Of a stretch of DNA of 64,000 nt, positions 1 through 8,597 are shown piece after piece. The DNA is from Advenella sp. FME57 (GTDB lineage: Bacteria; Pseudomonadota; Gammaproteobacteria; Burkholderiales; Burkholderiaceae_B). The DNA lies in NCBI RefSeq assembly GCF_014897675.1, contig NZ_JABUXU010000005.1:186001-250000 (forward strand), given 5' to 3'. Numbering within the stretch: position 1 is the stretch's first letter; the number at the start of each line of letters is the position of its first letter. The translations under genes and the position numbers were made by a program. The notes beneath the pieces are model-generated. The model did no database searches and had not been told where the DNA came from. It saw only the letters and a program-made list of their open reading frames with translations.

Positions 1-898
1 TCAGGCCTTGCGTGAGGCGGGCGTTGCCGTGTTTGACGATTTGGGACATGCGGTCAGGGCATTGGGACCGTTTTTGACTTGGCAGGAACGTCGTGGCCAG
101 CCGAATGCGCCAGTTGATGACACTTGTGATGGCCATACGTGGATTGATTCGCAACCGATGGCCGGGCGAGTCAAGGCGGCGAGCGGCCATGCCCGGATTG
201 ATGTGCCACATTTACCCTGTCACGAAGGGGACGCCCGCCACTACCTGGCTGGTTTCGGTTTGCCTGATCCGGATGTGCGCATTGTCGGGACGCGTGAAGA
301 AGCGGCTGCGCTGGCTGACCAGTTAGGCGTGCCGCTGGCGATGAAAGTGGTCAGCGCCGATCTGGCGCACAAGACAGAGGCAGGTGGCGTGTTGCTCAAT
401 ATCACGGGCGCGCAGGCTGCGGCCCAGGCATATGAGCAAATTTTGGAAAACTGCCGCAACTATCAGCCCGGCGCGGCGATTGCAGGTGTGATGATCACGC
501 CAATGCAGCAGGGCGTGGCTGAGTTGTTGGTGGGCGCTACGCGCGACCCTGTATTCGGACCGGTGTTAACGGTGGCGCTGGGCGGAATCATGACCGAAAT
601 ATATCGTGATACGGCACATGCTCTTTTGCCGGTCACACACAGCGAGGCGGTGCAACTGCTGCGCAGCCTGAAGGCCTTTGCCTTGCTGGACGGTTTTCGC
701 GGTCGACCAAGCGCAGACGTGGATGCCGCAGCACAAGCCATGGTGGCTGTGGGGCACGCATTTGTGGCGGGCCAGCCGATACTGGATCAGATCGAAATCA
801 ATCCGTTGCTGGTGCGGCAAGCCGGCTCGGGCGTGGCGATGCTGGACGCCCTGCTGCTTGCAGATACAGCGACGCAGGCATCAGTGGTGCAGGGGTGA
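1..898 (+). CDS. Acyl-CoA synthetase, ADP-forming type (C-terminal part, cut by window edge)
   Basis: The frame is open back to the first base, so the N-terminal CoA-binding and ligase domains lie outside the window. What remains is an ATP-grasp_5-type domain. It has the nucleotide-binding stretch PLAMKVVSADLAHKTEAGG with the conserved His-Lys and Gly-Gly, a middle section with GGIMTE, and the closing EINPLLV motif of ATP-grasp subunits of acetate-CoA ligases (ADP-forming). The family makes acyl-CoA from a carboxylate, CoA and ATP with ADP and phosphate as products, in the cytoplasm. A 242-base gap separates it from a Bug binding protein and two acyl-CoA dehydrogenases on the same strand, so it probably activates the acid they handle. 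The substrate cannot be told from sequence. The family call is firm. Confidence 0.88.
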   Translation, partial: QALREAGVAVFDDLGHAVRALGPFLTWQERRGQPNAPVDDTCDGHTWIDSQPMAGRVKAASGHARIDVPHLPCHEGDARHYLAGFGLPDPDVRIVGTREEAAALADQLGVPLAMKVVSADLAHKTEAGGVLLNITGAQAAAQAYEQILENCRNYQPGAAIAGVMITPMQQGVAELLVGATRDPVFGPVLTVALGGIMTEIYRDTAHALLPVTHSEAVQLLRSLKAFALLDGFRGRPSADVDAAAQAMVAVGHAFVAGQPILDQIEINPLLVRQAGSGVAMLDALLLADTATQASVVQG

Positions 899-1140
899 TC
901 ATACGGTAGCGGCCTGGTCTGCGTAGATGTTCTTTTTTGGTAGGCGCTGCTGTCTGCCTCAGTGGCCGGACCGGCACAGAGCTAATGCAGGGATGACAGA
1001 CGGGTAAGAGCCGCCGTGCCGACTAGAGCGGCAGAGGTGTCCGTAAGTACCGTTGTCATGAAAGTAACGTATCCGAAATGCAGTTGTGGTAGCAACACGT
1101 GGTTTGAAGTCAATTGAATAAAACAGAACGGAGACAAACA

Positions 1141-2130
1141 ATGCAAAAAAAACAAACCTTACTCAAGTGGATGGGCCCGGCCTTGCTGATGGCAACGGGT
1201 GCGCTGGCGATCTTGCCGGGAGCGGCACGGGCAGCTTACCCGGACAAGCCAATTACGATCGTGATCCCCTTTGCTGCCGGCGGTGCCGCCGATACCCTGG
1301 GCCGATTGCTTGCTGACAAGATTGGTCAGAAGGTCAAGCAGCCGGTGATTGTGGAAAACAAACCGGGCGCAGGCACGCTGATCGCGTCGCAGCATGTGGC
1401 GAACGCCAAGCCCGACGGCTATACGCTACTGCTGGCCGCATCTTCGCTGGGCACGATTCCCAGCATCAACAAGAACGTCAAATACGACCCGGTGAAAAGC
1501 TTTGTGCCGATTACCCAGGTTGCCTCGGTGGTCCATGTTATCTCTGTCAACCCTGAGGTGCCGGTCAAGAACGTAAAAGAGCTGATCGAATATCTGAAGC
1601 AAAACAAGGGCAAGGTGAGCTACGCCTCGCTGGGCACCGGATCCTCGACGCAACTGGAAGCCGAGATGTTCAAGAATATGGCCAATGTCGACATGCAGGA
1701 TATTCCTTATAAAGGCAGTGCGCCGGCGTTGACTGATCTGATCTCCGGGCGGGTGCAGGTCATGTTCGATGCCTGGGCATCAACCGGGCCTTATGCCAAG
1801 GCAGGCAAAGTGAAGGTGCTGGCTGTGACGACGGACAAACCGTCGCCTTCTATTCCCGATATGCCGACCATTGCCCAGGCGGTGCCCGGTTTTTCTGCCA
1901 TGCCCTGGCTGGGGCTGGTCGCGCCCAAAGGCACGCCTGCCGAGGTCGCGCAGGTGATTTACAAGGTGGTGCATGAGAGCGTGCAGCAGGACGATGTGAA
2001 AGCGAAATTCAAAACGCTGGGGCTGGATGTGATTGCCAGCGATCCGGCCACTTTCGGCCAGTTCATCAGCAAGGATGTCAAAACCTGGGGCGAAGTGATC
2101 CGCAAGGCCAATATTACGGTGAACCCATAA
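1141..2130 (+). CDS. Bug-family (TctC-like) periplasmic solute-binding protein
   Basis: A 329-residue binding protein. Residues 1-31 form a signal peptide (MQKK start, hydrophobic core, AARA|AYPDKP cleavage region). The mature protein opens with the Bug hallmark YPDKPITIVIPFAAGG and continues with VENKPGAG, DGYTLL and the IPYKGSAPAL loop that closes over the ligand carboxylate. Bug proteins bind carboxylates for tripartite tricarboxylate transporters, or act as orphan receptors; no TctA/TctB membrane genes are in the window. I chose the ATG at 1141 over a TTG at 1114 because GGAGAC lies just upstream and the signal peptide then starts normally. The stop shares one base with the next start, so it is co-translated with the dehydrogenases. 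Confidence 0.93.
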   Translation: MQKKQTLLKWMGPALLMATGALAILPGAARAAYPDKPITIVIPFAAGGAADTLGRLLADKIGQKVKQPVIVENKPGAGTLIASQHVANAKPDGYTLLLAASSLGTIPSINKNVKYDPVKSFVPITQVASVVHVISVNPEVPVKNVKELIEYLKQNKGKVSYASLGTGSSTQLEAEMFKNMANVDMQDIPYKGSAPALTDLISGRVQVMFDAWASTGPYAKAGKVKVLAVTTDKPSPSIPDMPTIAQAVPGFSAMPWLGLVAPKGTPAEVAQVIYKVVHESVQQDDVKAKFKTLGLDVIASDPATFGQFISKDVKTWGEVIRKANITVNP

Positions 2131-3311
2131 TGACAGATGAAATGCTGCCACAAAGCCCCGAGGCGTTCCGTGCTTATGTCAGGGCGTGGATGGCAGAGCA
2201 TTATGCGCAGTTCCAGCGTGACTGGCCCGGCAGGATCGATCCGGTCTCGCTGCAATACCGGCGAGCCTGGGAAGATACCCTGTGCCGCCACGGCTGGTCC
2301 GGACTTGGCTGGCCGCGGGAATATGGGGGCAAGGCGCTGCCGCTGTCACATCAGGCCATATATCTGGAAGAGCTGGCCCGCAGTGGCGCGCCTCTCGGGG
2401 TTAATCTGATCGGACATGGCATTTTCGCGCCGACGCTATTGCACTTTGGTTCGCCGGCGCAAAAGGCGCGGTATTTACCGGCTATTTTGCACAATGAAGC
2501 GATCTGGTGCCAGGGTTATTCGGAACCGGGGGCTGGTTCCGATCTGGCGGCGGTAACCAGCCGGGCGCGTAAAACGGACGGCGGCTATGTTCTGGATGGG
2601 CACAAAATCTGGACGTCCTTTGCCAATCTTGCCGATTACTGTTTTGCTTTGGTTCGTACCGACCCGAACGCGCAACGACACCGCGGCTTGAGTTTTCTGC
2701 TGGTGGACATGCGCCAGCCCGGTGTCCGGGTCGAGCCCATTCGGCAACTGACCGGCGAGGCAGAGTTCTGTGAAGTTTTTTTTGAACAGGTCAATGTGCC
2801 ATCGGATTGCCTGCTTGGTCAGGAGGGCGATGGCTGGCGGATGGCGATGGCTGCAGCCAGCTTCGAACGCGGCACCTATTTCATTCCCCGGCTGGTGCAG
2901 TTCGAAGGCGAGCTGGGGCGGGTGCGCGGGCTGATCGACAGCGTGGCGCAGGGTTTGAGCCCGATCGCGCTGCAGAACTACCGACAACGCTGGGCAGCCT
3001 TGTTCGCCGATAGCATGGTATTGCAGTTGAAATCACGTCGCGCTTTGCTGGCCGCCATGAACGGAGATCCGCCAGGCCCTGAAGGTTCGTCAACCAAGGT
3101 GCATTGGAGCGAGGCGCACCAGCGCATGCTGGATTTGGCGCTGGAATTGCTTGGATTGAACCTGTGCGCGCCTGCCATGCAGATGCAGGCCGAAGCGGCA
3201 TTCTTTGCGCATGCCAGCCTGTGGTCACGGGCCGAGACCATTTTGGCCGGCACCTCGGAAATTCAGCGCAACATTATCGGTGAAAAAGTACTGGGACTGG
3301 CAAAGGGATAG
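2130..3311 (+). CDS. Acyl-CoA dehydrogenase, large-type subunit of a split pair
   Basis: A 393-residue flavoprotein of the acyl-CoA dehydrogenase superfamily. The FAD/substrate-binding motif [13 protein letters not shown] is at about residues 128-140, the beta-domain WTS at about 165, and the C-terminal FAD-binding GTSEIQRNIIGEK at about 373-385. It should oxidise an acyl-CoA to a 2-enoyl-CoA and pass electrons to ETF. Its start overlaps the Bug gene stop by one base and it ends two bases before a second, more divergent dehydrogenase. Adjacent strong and weak ACAD genes are typical of alpha2-beta2 heterotetramers such as the FadE pairs for steroid side chains, so a heteromeric enzyme is likely. 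It resembles residues 401-791 of the fused protein at 55713-58088 (shared WP-REYGG/WPRQYGG, YLPAIL, QGYSEP-AGSDLA). Substrate unknown. Confidence 0.92.
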   Translation: MTDEMLPQSPEAFRAYVRAWMAEHYAQFQRDWPGRIDPVSLQYRRAWEDTLCRHGWSGLGWPREYGGKALPLSHQAIYLEELARSGAPLGVNLIGHGIFAPTLLHFGSPAQKARYLPAILHNEAIWCQGYSEPGAGSDLAAVTSRARKTDGGYVLDGHKIWTSFANLADYCFALVRTDPNAQRHRGLSFLLVDMRQPGVRVEPIRQLTGEAEFCEVFFEQVNVPSDCLLGQEGDGWRMAMAAASFERGTYFIPRLVQFEGELGRVRGLIDSVAQGLSPIALQNYRQRWAALFADSMVLQLKSRRALLAAMNGDPPGPEGSSTKVHWSEAHQRMLDLALELLGLNLCAPAMQMQAEAAFFAHASLWSRAETILAGTSEIQRNIIGEKVLGLAKG

Positions 3312-3313
3312 AG

Positions 3314-4576
3314 ATGCAACATACCGATGACGATTTGCTGCTAGACCCGGTCCGGCGGTTTCTTGCCGAGCAATGCCCGCTGACGGCGCTGCGTGGCGCC
3401 TTGCTGACAGACAAACCACTTGCAGGGGGCGTATCAGGGGGCGTCTTACGGCCAGCGCCCGGGTCGGCATCGCTGCCGAGCGGCAAGGTCGCTGCCGATG
3501 ATGCCAGTTGTAATGGCCATATATTTGCCAGGTTGTGGTCGCAGTTGTGCGAACTGGGCTGGCCGGGGTTGCTGGTGGGTGAAGCCCGCGGCGGTATCGG
3601 ACTGGGCATGTCGCAGGCCGTCAAGGTCATGGAGCTGGCTGGCAGCGCATTGCTGCCGCTGCCACTGGGTACGTGGATGAACACGAGCGCATTTCTGTCT
3701 GAGCAGGCTGCGCACTCCCCGGTATCTCAATGGCTTGATCGCTGCATGCATGATGGACGCCTTGCCGGATTTGCCATCGATGCCGGCCAAAACAGACTGT
3801 TTGTACCGTATTGTCGTCATGACAGCCAGATATTGTTCCTGAGCTATGCGCAAGGCAAGGTTTGGGCCAGGGTGGCTGATGGTATCGCTGGCGGTCCGGG
3901 CATCGATCCGTTTATACATAACGGCTGGCTGGGCGCACCTGTATGGCAAATGCAGGACGATTTCGCATGTGATAAGGTCAGTTGGGATGCCTTCGAACTG
4001 CGTTCCCGTATGCTGGTGGCCGCCGAGCTATTGGGGGTGGCGGCGCGGGCCCTGGACATGACCAGTGCGTATGCACGGGAACGGCAGCAGTTTGGCCGTC
4101 CCATCGGCAGTTTTCAGGCGATCAAGCATCGGCTGGCCCAGGACTGGATGGACCTGGACAATGCCCGTTTGCTGTTGACACAGGCTGCAGCGTGTATGGA
4201 TTCGGCAAATACAGATCTGGCACAGGCTTGCCCTGAATTGCCAGACCAGGAAGTCCGCCGCGGCGCAGAGCTGGCCGGGCCGACGCTTGCTGCACAAGCA
4301 CAAGACAGGGCGGATCAGGGCGCAACGGGCGAGACATACATTGAAGAAACGACCCTGATGGCGATATTGGCCGAGCATACGATCCAGCAGGCTGCCAGCA
4401 CGGCCGTGAGAAATGCCCTGCAGGTGCATGGCGCGCTGGGCATGACCTGGGAATGCGATGTGCATTTTTATCTGAAACGCGTGCATTTTCTTTGCGCCAT
4501 GATGAATCATCGGCACACTGAGGCAGACCGGCTGCAGCAGGTGTGGCAGCTGAGCGCGGGCCGGATGGCCATATAA
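3314..4576 (+). CDS. Acyl-CoA dehydrogenase-like second subunit
   Basis: A 420-residue member of the ACAD superfamily, more divergent than its upstream neighbour. It has an alpha-helical N-domain (LGWPGLLVGEARGGIGLG at about 81-98) and the ACAD_1 helix motif RQQFGRPIGSFQAIKHRLA at about 257-275. It lacks the SEPGAGSD motif and the C-terminal GTSEIQRN motif, which suggests a structural or regulatory subunit partnered with the preceding gene. Two insertions stand out: a Gly/Ala/Pro-rich stretch at about 33-65 and a hydrophilic stretch at about 300-340. It starts two bases after the preceding stop. Its counterpart is the N-terminal half of the fused protein at 55713-58088, where the FGKPIGSFQ motif sits at nearly the same residue number. 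Confidence 0.88.
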   Translation: MQHTDDDLLLDPVRRFLAEQCPLTALRGALLTDKPLAGGVSGGVLRPAPGSASLPSGKVAADDASCNGHIFARLWSQLCELGWPGLLVGEARGGIGLGMSQAVKVMELAGSALLPLPLGTWMNTSAFLSEQAAHSPVSQWLDRCMHDGRLAGFAIDAGQNRLFVPYCRHDSQILFLSYAQGKVWARVADGIAGGPGIDPFIHNGWLGAPVWQMQDDFACDKVSWDAFELRSRMLVAAELLGVAARALDMTSAYARERQQFGRPIGSFQAIKHRLAQDWMDLDNARLLLTQAAACMDSANTDLAQACPELPDQEVRRGAELAGPTLAAQAQDRADQGATGETYIEETTLMAILAEHTIQQAASTAVRNALQVHGALGMTWECDVHFYLKRVHFLCAMMNHRHTEADRLQQVWQLSAGRMAI

Positions 4577-4615
4577 GTGCACAATATCGCTTGACGGCAG
4601 GGGGGGCACTGGCTA

Positions 4616-5434
4616 TTGTTATGGACCCGCTTGCCTGTGCAGATAAATATCGCTGTGATTTCATGGTTCCGCCGCCACACTCTGGTCGCTCATCTTCTTG
4701 TTATTGCGCTTGCCGTGCTGCTGTATTGGCTGTGGCCGGTAGCGGCATTTCTGACCGTCGCCCTATATGTGGCCGTGCTTGGCGTGGCCAGCATGAATAT
4801 GGCAAGCAATTTGTTTGTGGACACCCTCAGGCATGTTCGTCCTGATGGGGGCGCAATCGGAAAACCAGGCGGGCAGATTGCCATCAGTTTCGATGATAGC
4901 CCTACCGAAGGGACCGCGCAGGTTCTGGCCATACTCAAAGCGCATGACGTGAAGGCGACGTTTTTTATTGTGGGCGCTCATGCCGCTGCCCGTCCGGAGC
5001 TGTTGCGGCAGATTGTCCAGGAGGGGCACGCCATTGGCAACCACAGCTATAGCCATGCCCATACCCTGCCTTTTAAGCGGCCGGCCACGATTCTTGCCGA
5101 TATACAGCGTTGCAGCGAGACCATAGCGGCCATTACCGGCGTGACTCCCCGTATGTACCGACCGCCATTTGGTGTGGTCAATCCGGGGATTGGCAAGGCG
5201 GTGAGGGCCAGCCGGCTGCCCTGCGTGGGCTGGTCATTGCGCTCCTTTGATACGGCGACTGCCCGTCCGGCGCGCCTGCTGTCGCGTATCACAGGCAGAC
5301 TGGAGCCTGGTGCCGTCGTGCTGTTGCATGATTACCCGGCGGTCACGCCGCAAATCCTGCCCGATCTGCTGCAGGAAATAAAGCGGAGAAATTTCACTTG
5401 TGTTCTCCTGTCGCCCGAGACGCTGCAGCCCTGA
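4616..5434 (+). CDS. NodB-type polysaccharide deacetylase, membrane-anchored
   Basis: A 272-residue protein with two N-terminal hydrophobic segments (about 24-38 and 42-58) followed by a NodB homology domain from about residue 85. Motif 1 is SFDDS (91-95, catalytic and metal-binding Asp pair), motif 2 is NHSYSH (142-147, two metal-binding His) and motif 3 is RPPFG (182-186), with LLHDY near the end. Carbohydrate esterase 4 enzymes remove acetyl groups from chitin-like polymers or peptidoglycan sugars. The membrane segments place the domain in the envelope. The TTG start is supported by a G-rich ribosome site ending about ten bases upstream; there is no in-frame ATG before the first membrane segment. 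It follows the dehydrogenases by 39 bases but has no obvious functional tie to them. Confidence 0.85.
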   Translation: MLWTRLPVQINIAVISWFRRHTLVAHLLVIALAVLLYWLWPVAAFLTVALYVAVLGVASMNMASNLFVDTLRHVRPDGGAIGKPGGQIAISFDDSPTEGTAQVLAILKAHDVKATFFIVGAHAAARPELLRQIVQEGHAIGNHSYSHAHTLPFKRPATILADIQRCSETIAAITGVTPRMYRPPFGVVNPGIGKAVRASRLPCVGWSLRSFDTATARPARLLSRITGRLEPGAVVLLHDYPAVTPQILPDLLQEIKRRNFTCVLLSPETLQP

Positions 5435-5483
5435 TACCGGTTCCGTAACCGGGCGGCCGCCGCGCACACGCCCTTGGACGCGC

Positions 5484-6095
5484 TTATATGCCAAGATCGG
5501 CGGACACCATGGGTACGACAGAGGCGACGAGCAGCAGCGCCATCACGATGTTGAAGCCGCGTTGCGTTGCTGCCGTGGTAAACAGCCTGCGCATAAGGGT
5601 TCCGCCAAACATCCACACACTGATGCACAACAGATTGATGACGATTGCCATCAGGGAAATTTGCAGCAGGGTCAGCTGTCCGATATTGTCTGGTACATAG
5701 ATGCTGAACATGCTGATCACCATGATCAGGGCCTTGGGGTTGATCCACTGGAACAGCACGGCGTTCCAGAAACCGAAAGGGGACGCTTCGTTCTGGACGG
5801 AAAGCGGCGTCGGGGTAATTGAGGCTATTTTCCAGGCCAGCCACAGCAAGTAGGCCAGCGAGGCGATCTTCAGTAGATCAATCAGCCAGCCGGCGTGCAG
5901 CATGACCCAATGCAGGCCGAAAGACATCAGCACGATCATAAGCCCCATGCCCGCACTGATTCCCAGGCAGTGCGGAATGGTGCGGCGCACCCCGAAATTG
6001 ACCGAAGAGGACAGCAGCATGAGGTTGTTGGGCCCCGGGGTTACCGAAGAGACGGCGATAAAAATGGCAAATGCCATGAGCATGGTGTAAGTCAT
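5484..6095 (-). CDS. LysE-family amino-acid exporter
   Basis: A 203-residue inner-membrane protein with about six hydrophobic segments. The LysE/RhtB signature TPGPNNLMLLSSSVNFG is at about residues 19-35, and an NPKAL element follows in the second half. The family exports amino acids or related small solutes by proton-coupled antiport. The reading frame stays open far upstream, but the ATG at 6095 begins the canonical first helix (MTYTMLMAFAIFIAVSS), and everything beyond it is antisense to the neighbouring regulator. It is divergent from a MocR-type regulator, a common arrangement in which the regulator senses the exported compound. The intergenic region carries repeated TACCGRWACAG sites. 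Confidence 0.92.
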   Translation of the reverse strand: MTYTMLMAFAIFIAVSSVTPGPNNLMLLSSSVNFGVRRTIPHCLGISAGMGLMIVLMSFGLHWVMLHAGWLIDLLKIASLAYLLWLAWKIASITPTPLSVQNEASPFGFWNAVLFQWINPKALIMVISMFSIYVPDNIGQLTLLQISLMAIVINLLCISVWMFGGTLMRRLFTTAATQRGFNIVMALLLVASVVPMVSADLGI

Positions 6096-6103
6096 GAGAG
6101 TCT

Positions 6104-6211
6104 CGATACAGGTCTTGCGTGAACAGACACTATATGACAAGATACCGGTACAGTACCGATACAGTTGTGTGCTGTTTTTTCCTTCCTGTACTGCTGCTTT
6201 TACCGGAACAG
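6104..6211. promoter_or_regulatory. Repeated TACCGRWACAG sites between lysE and the MocR gene
   Basis: The 120-base divergent intergenic region holds two abutting direct repeats, TACCGGTACAG (6143-6153) and TACCGATACAG (6154-6164). There is a third near-copy TACCGGAACAG (6201-6211), a partial CGATACAG (6104-6111) and an inverted CTGTAC (6186-6191). MocR regulators commonly bind direct repeats, so this is the likely operator. On the minus strand TATAGT (complement of 6131-6136) could be the exporter -10, which would put the tandem repeats at its -35 side as for an activator. Repeats are seen; function is inferred. Confidence 0.6.
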
Positions 6212-6215
6212 ATTG

Positions 6216-6467
6216 ATGACAAGCCAACCCAGCCCTCCCGTTTCTGCCCAACTGCTTAAGCGATCCGCTGCCAGCGATGGCCGTCGCAACGACCAATCGC
6301 CACCTGCGCCCGCAGGGGTCGCTGATACCCATGTCGATCACGACCATCAAACCCCGGGGGCGCCGCTGCTGGCCCATTGGCAGCCGGTGCGGTCGGGTTC
6401 GCACACCCTGGTGGACCAGATTGTGGATCGTTTTGTTGTCTGCATTGAGCAGAATGTGTTCAGGTAG
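6216..6467 (+). pseudogene. N-terminal fragment of a MocR regulator, ended by an in-frame TAG
   Basis: This frame starts at ATG 6216 and encodes a poorly conserved leader. It then enters the first half of a GntR-type winged helix (PLLAHWQP..HTLVDQIVDRFVVCIEQNVFR) before a TAG at 6465-6467. The same frame continues after the stop with GSRLPSVRLLAQELNVSRYT, which is the second half of that DNA-binding domain. With the stop read through, the product would be about 515 residues, the normal MocR length. A single base change (for example CAG, GAG or AAG to TAG), or a sequencing error, explains the break. Confidence 0.7.
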
Positions 6468-6485
6468 GGCAGTCGCCTGCCGTCC

Positions 6486-7763
6486 GTGCGGCTGCTGGCG
6501 CAGGAATTGAATGTCAGTCGCTATACGATTGTCGAAGCGTATGATCGCCTGGTTGCGACCAATCACATTACCGCCAACGCCCGGTCCGGCTATTTCGTTC
6601 AGCATAAAAGACAGCCGGCACGGGGCATAAAAAGCGGCGAGATCGTACCGACACTGTCCCAGGATAAAATTGATGTCCCCTGGATTCTGAATCGCCTGTT
6701 TTCGCAGCAAAACAATCTGGGGCTGAAGCAGGAGTGGCTGGACACCGAGATCGTCGCGCGTTCCATTCGCAAAGTGGCCCGCAAGATGCAGCCATCTGCG
6801 CTCATGTATGGCGAGCCCTTTGGTTTTGCGCCGTTGCGCCAGACCATCATGGCTCAGTTGGCTGCGCACGACTTGCATGTGCAGCCGGCGGGCGAGGTGC
6901 TGCTGACCACCGGCGTGACGCATTCGGTGGATCTGTTGATCCGTCAACTGGTCCGGCCTGGCGATTATGTGGTGGTTGAAGAGCCTTGCTGGTTTGTCGT
7001 GTTTGCCTATTTGCGCATGGTCGGTGTGAATATTCTGACGGTGGCGCGAACACCGCAGGGGCCCGATACAACGCAACTGGAGGCGCATTGTCGCAAGCAT
7101 AAACCGGTCCTGTTCATCTGCAACAGTACCGTGCATAATCCTACCGGGTTTACCTTGAGCGCACGTGCCGCGCACGACGTCCTGCGCCTGGCCCAGCAAT
7201 ATGACATGTGGATTGTCGAGGATGATACCTACAGCGAACTCAGTGCAGGCCCACCGCTGCGTATCAGCACGCTGGATCAGTGCGAGCGCACGTTTCTGCT
7301 TGGCAATTATTCGAAGACGCTGGGTGCTGCGATGCGAGTGGGCTTTATTGCCGGGCCTGCAAATATTTTGAATGAAATAGCCATGCTCAAACTGCTTTCC
7401 GGCCTGTCCACCTCAAGCCTGAATGAGCGTGTTATTCATGAAATCATTCACGGCGGGCATTATCGTTCTTATATAGAACGGCTGCGGCAACGTATCAATT
7501 GGGCGCGTACCAAGATGCTGGAGCGACTGGGCGATCTGGGCTATGTCCTGGCCCAACCTCCTGCTGCCGGGCTGTTTCTCTGGCTCGACATGTCCCGCGA
7601 CGCCGAACCACTGGCTCGCCAGTTGAACCTGCACAACATTCCCGCCACGCCCGGCTCCCTGTTTTATCCTGATCAGCGCGTCAGCACTTACCTGCGTCTG
7701 TCGGTCAGCAGTTATGATCATCCCCATTTATGGGATGCGCTGGCCGCCTGGCAGCAGGGCTGA
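6486..7763 (+). CDS. MocR-type PLP-binding regulator, aminotransferase-fold part (N-terminus interrupted)
   Basis: This 425-residue open frame begins inside the winged helix-turn-helix (RLLAQELNVSRYTIVEAYDRL at about 2-22). It continues into a fold-type I aminotransferase domain with YGEPFGFAPLRQ (about 108-119), HNPTG (about 222-226), EDDTYSEL (about 246-253) and the PLP-lysine motif YSKTLGAAMRVGF. Full-length MocR proteins use the aminotransferase domain as an effector and cofactor sensor to control a nearby gene, here probably the divergent LysE exporter. The in-frame TAG at 6465-6467 removes half of the DNA-binding domain, so the gene may be inactive unless the stop is an error or is suppressed. 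The first usable start is the GTG at 6486, and no strong ribosome site precedes it. Confidence 0.85.
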   Translation: MRLLAQELNVSRYTIVEAYDRLVATNHITANARSGYFVQHKRQPARGIKSGEIVPTLSQDKIDVPWILNRLFSQQNNLGLKQEWLDTEIVARSIRKVARKMQPSALMYGEPFGFAPLRQTIMAQLAAHDLHVQPAGEVLLTTGVTHSVDLLIRQLVRPGDYVVVEEPCWFVVFAYLRMVGVNILTVARTPQGPDTTQLEAHCRKHKPVLFICNSTVHNPTGFTLSARAAHDVLRLAQQYDMWIVEDDTYSELSAGPPLRISTLDQCERTFLLGNYSKTLGAAMRVGFIAGPANILNEIAMLKLLSGLSTSSLNERVIHEIIHGGHYRSYIERLRQRINWARTKMLERLGDLGYVLAQPPAAGLFLWLDMSRDAEPLARQLNLHNIPATPGSLFYPDQRVSTYLRLSVSSYDHPHLWDALAAWQQG

Positions 7764-7926
7764 TCAGCGCCAGGCATGGCCGATTGGCAAGCTTACCATC
7801 TGGATAGGTAACTTGCAGGCCTGCGACATCATTTCCGGCGCTATTGAACGCCATTTTGCACACCATTTAGCATGCCAGTCGGGGCGCCAGCGCCTGATTC
7901 ACAAGGGGCAGGGTAATGAATCAGGT

Positions 7927-8256
7927 TCAGGCTTCGTGCAACGGAGCAGTGGCGGCATGATGCTTGACCGTGTCGGCTGCCTGCCTGGCGCCGTGGGGAT
8001 CGGAAAATAGCGGGCTGCTGCCGATGATCTGGCCGTTGGCCGCTTTCAGATTGAAATAGGTTTTGCCGTTGGCGGATTTTTCAAAAACGTAGCGGCTGTC
8101 CGTTCCTGCATTCTTGCGAACCGACTCGATTCCATTTTTGGCCGAGGCAAGGGTCGTATAGGTTTCACTTCTAAGGACAGATGCGCCATCTGCTGCGTGC
8201 AGGGAAAAATGAAACTGGCCATCAACGGATTTTTTGAGTTCGAATGAAGCAGACAT
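7927..8256 (-). CDS. DUF1508 (YegP-like) small protein
   Basis: A 109-residue protein made of two tandem DUF1508 repeats. The first is about residues 3-50 (FELKKSVDGQFHFSLHAADG, ASAKNGIESVRKN) and the second about 54-104 (YVFEKSANGKTYFNLKAANG, HGARQAADTVKHHA). Each repeat ends in the family's helix that follows a beta-sheet. The cytoplasmic role of YegP-like proteins is not established. The ATG is preceded by AAGGAAA at a good distance. It appears monocistronic; the 163 bases between it and the MocR gene hold no clear gene. Confidence 0.9.
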   Translation of the reverse strand: MSASFELKKSVDGQFHFSLHAADGASVLRSETYTTLASAKNGIESVRKNAGTDSRYVFEKSANGKTYFNLKAANGQIIGSSPLFSDPHGARQAADTVKHHAATAPLHEA

Positions 8257-8597
8257 AGCAATGAATTTCCTTGCAAGTGTAATGGAATAAATACCGCATG
8301 AAAGAAACTGCCTGGCAAAGCATACTGCAAATTCGTGGAATGTAGAATGAAATAATATGTCTGGCCCTCTTGGGGCAGGGTGTTGCGGTACAGGCAGGCG
8401 GTGCGCAAAACCTCGGGGTGGTGCTGTGCCCGCTCAGATGTCGGTTGGCAAGTGTCATGCTGCGCTGCCAGATAATAATCGCGCTTGTAGGCGCAAGCGA
8501 CAGGCGTTGTCGGGCGCCTGGTCCGTCATCGATCTCGCATCAACCACGCCATCACCTTGCTTGCAGCCACCGACAGTTTCACGGGACTGCAATTGCC
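8257..8597. other. Intergenic region with a weak candidate terminator
   Basis: No coding sequence is supported in this 341-base stretch between the DUF1508 gene and the DUF945 gene, both on the minus strand. It must hold the DUF1508 promoter, but I cannot place one with confidence. A hairpin CGCTTG (8482-8487), loop, CAAGCG (8494-8499) is followed on the minus strand by an A/T-rich GATTATTATC tract and might terminate the upstream DUF945 gene. Confidence 0.35.

Noticed and set aside
5437-5452. Hairpin CCGGTT-CCGT-AACCGG between the convergent deacetylase and LysE genes as a terminator
   Set aside because: Stem of only six pairs and no T-run on either strand.
6096-7199. Long minus-strand open frame continuous with the LysE gene (571 codons in total)
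   Set aside because: The part upstream of ATG 6095 is antisense to the MocR gene, has no recognisable domain, and would remove the divergent promoter region.
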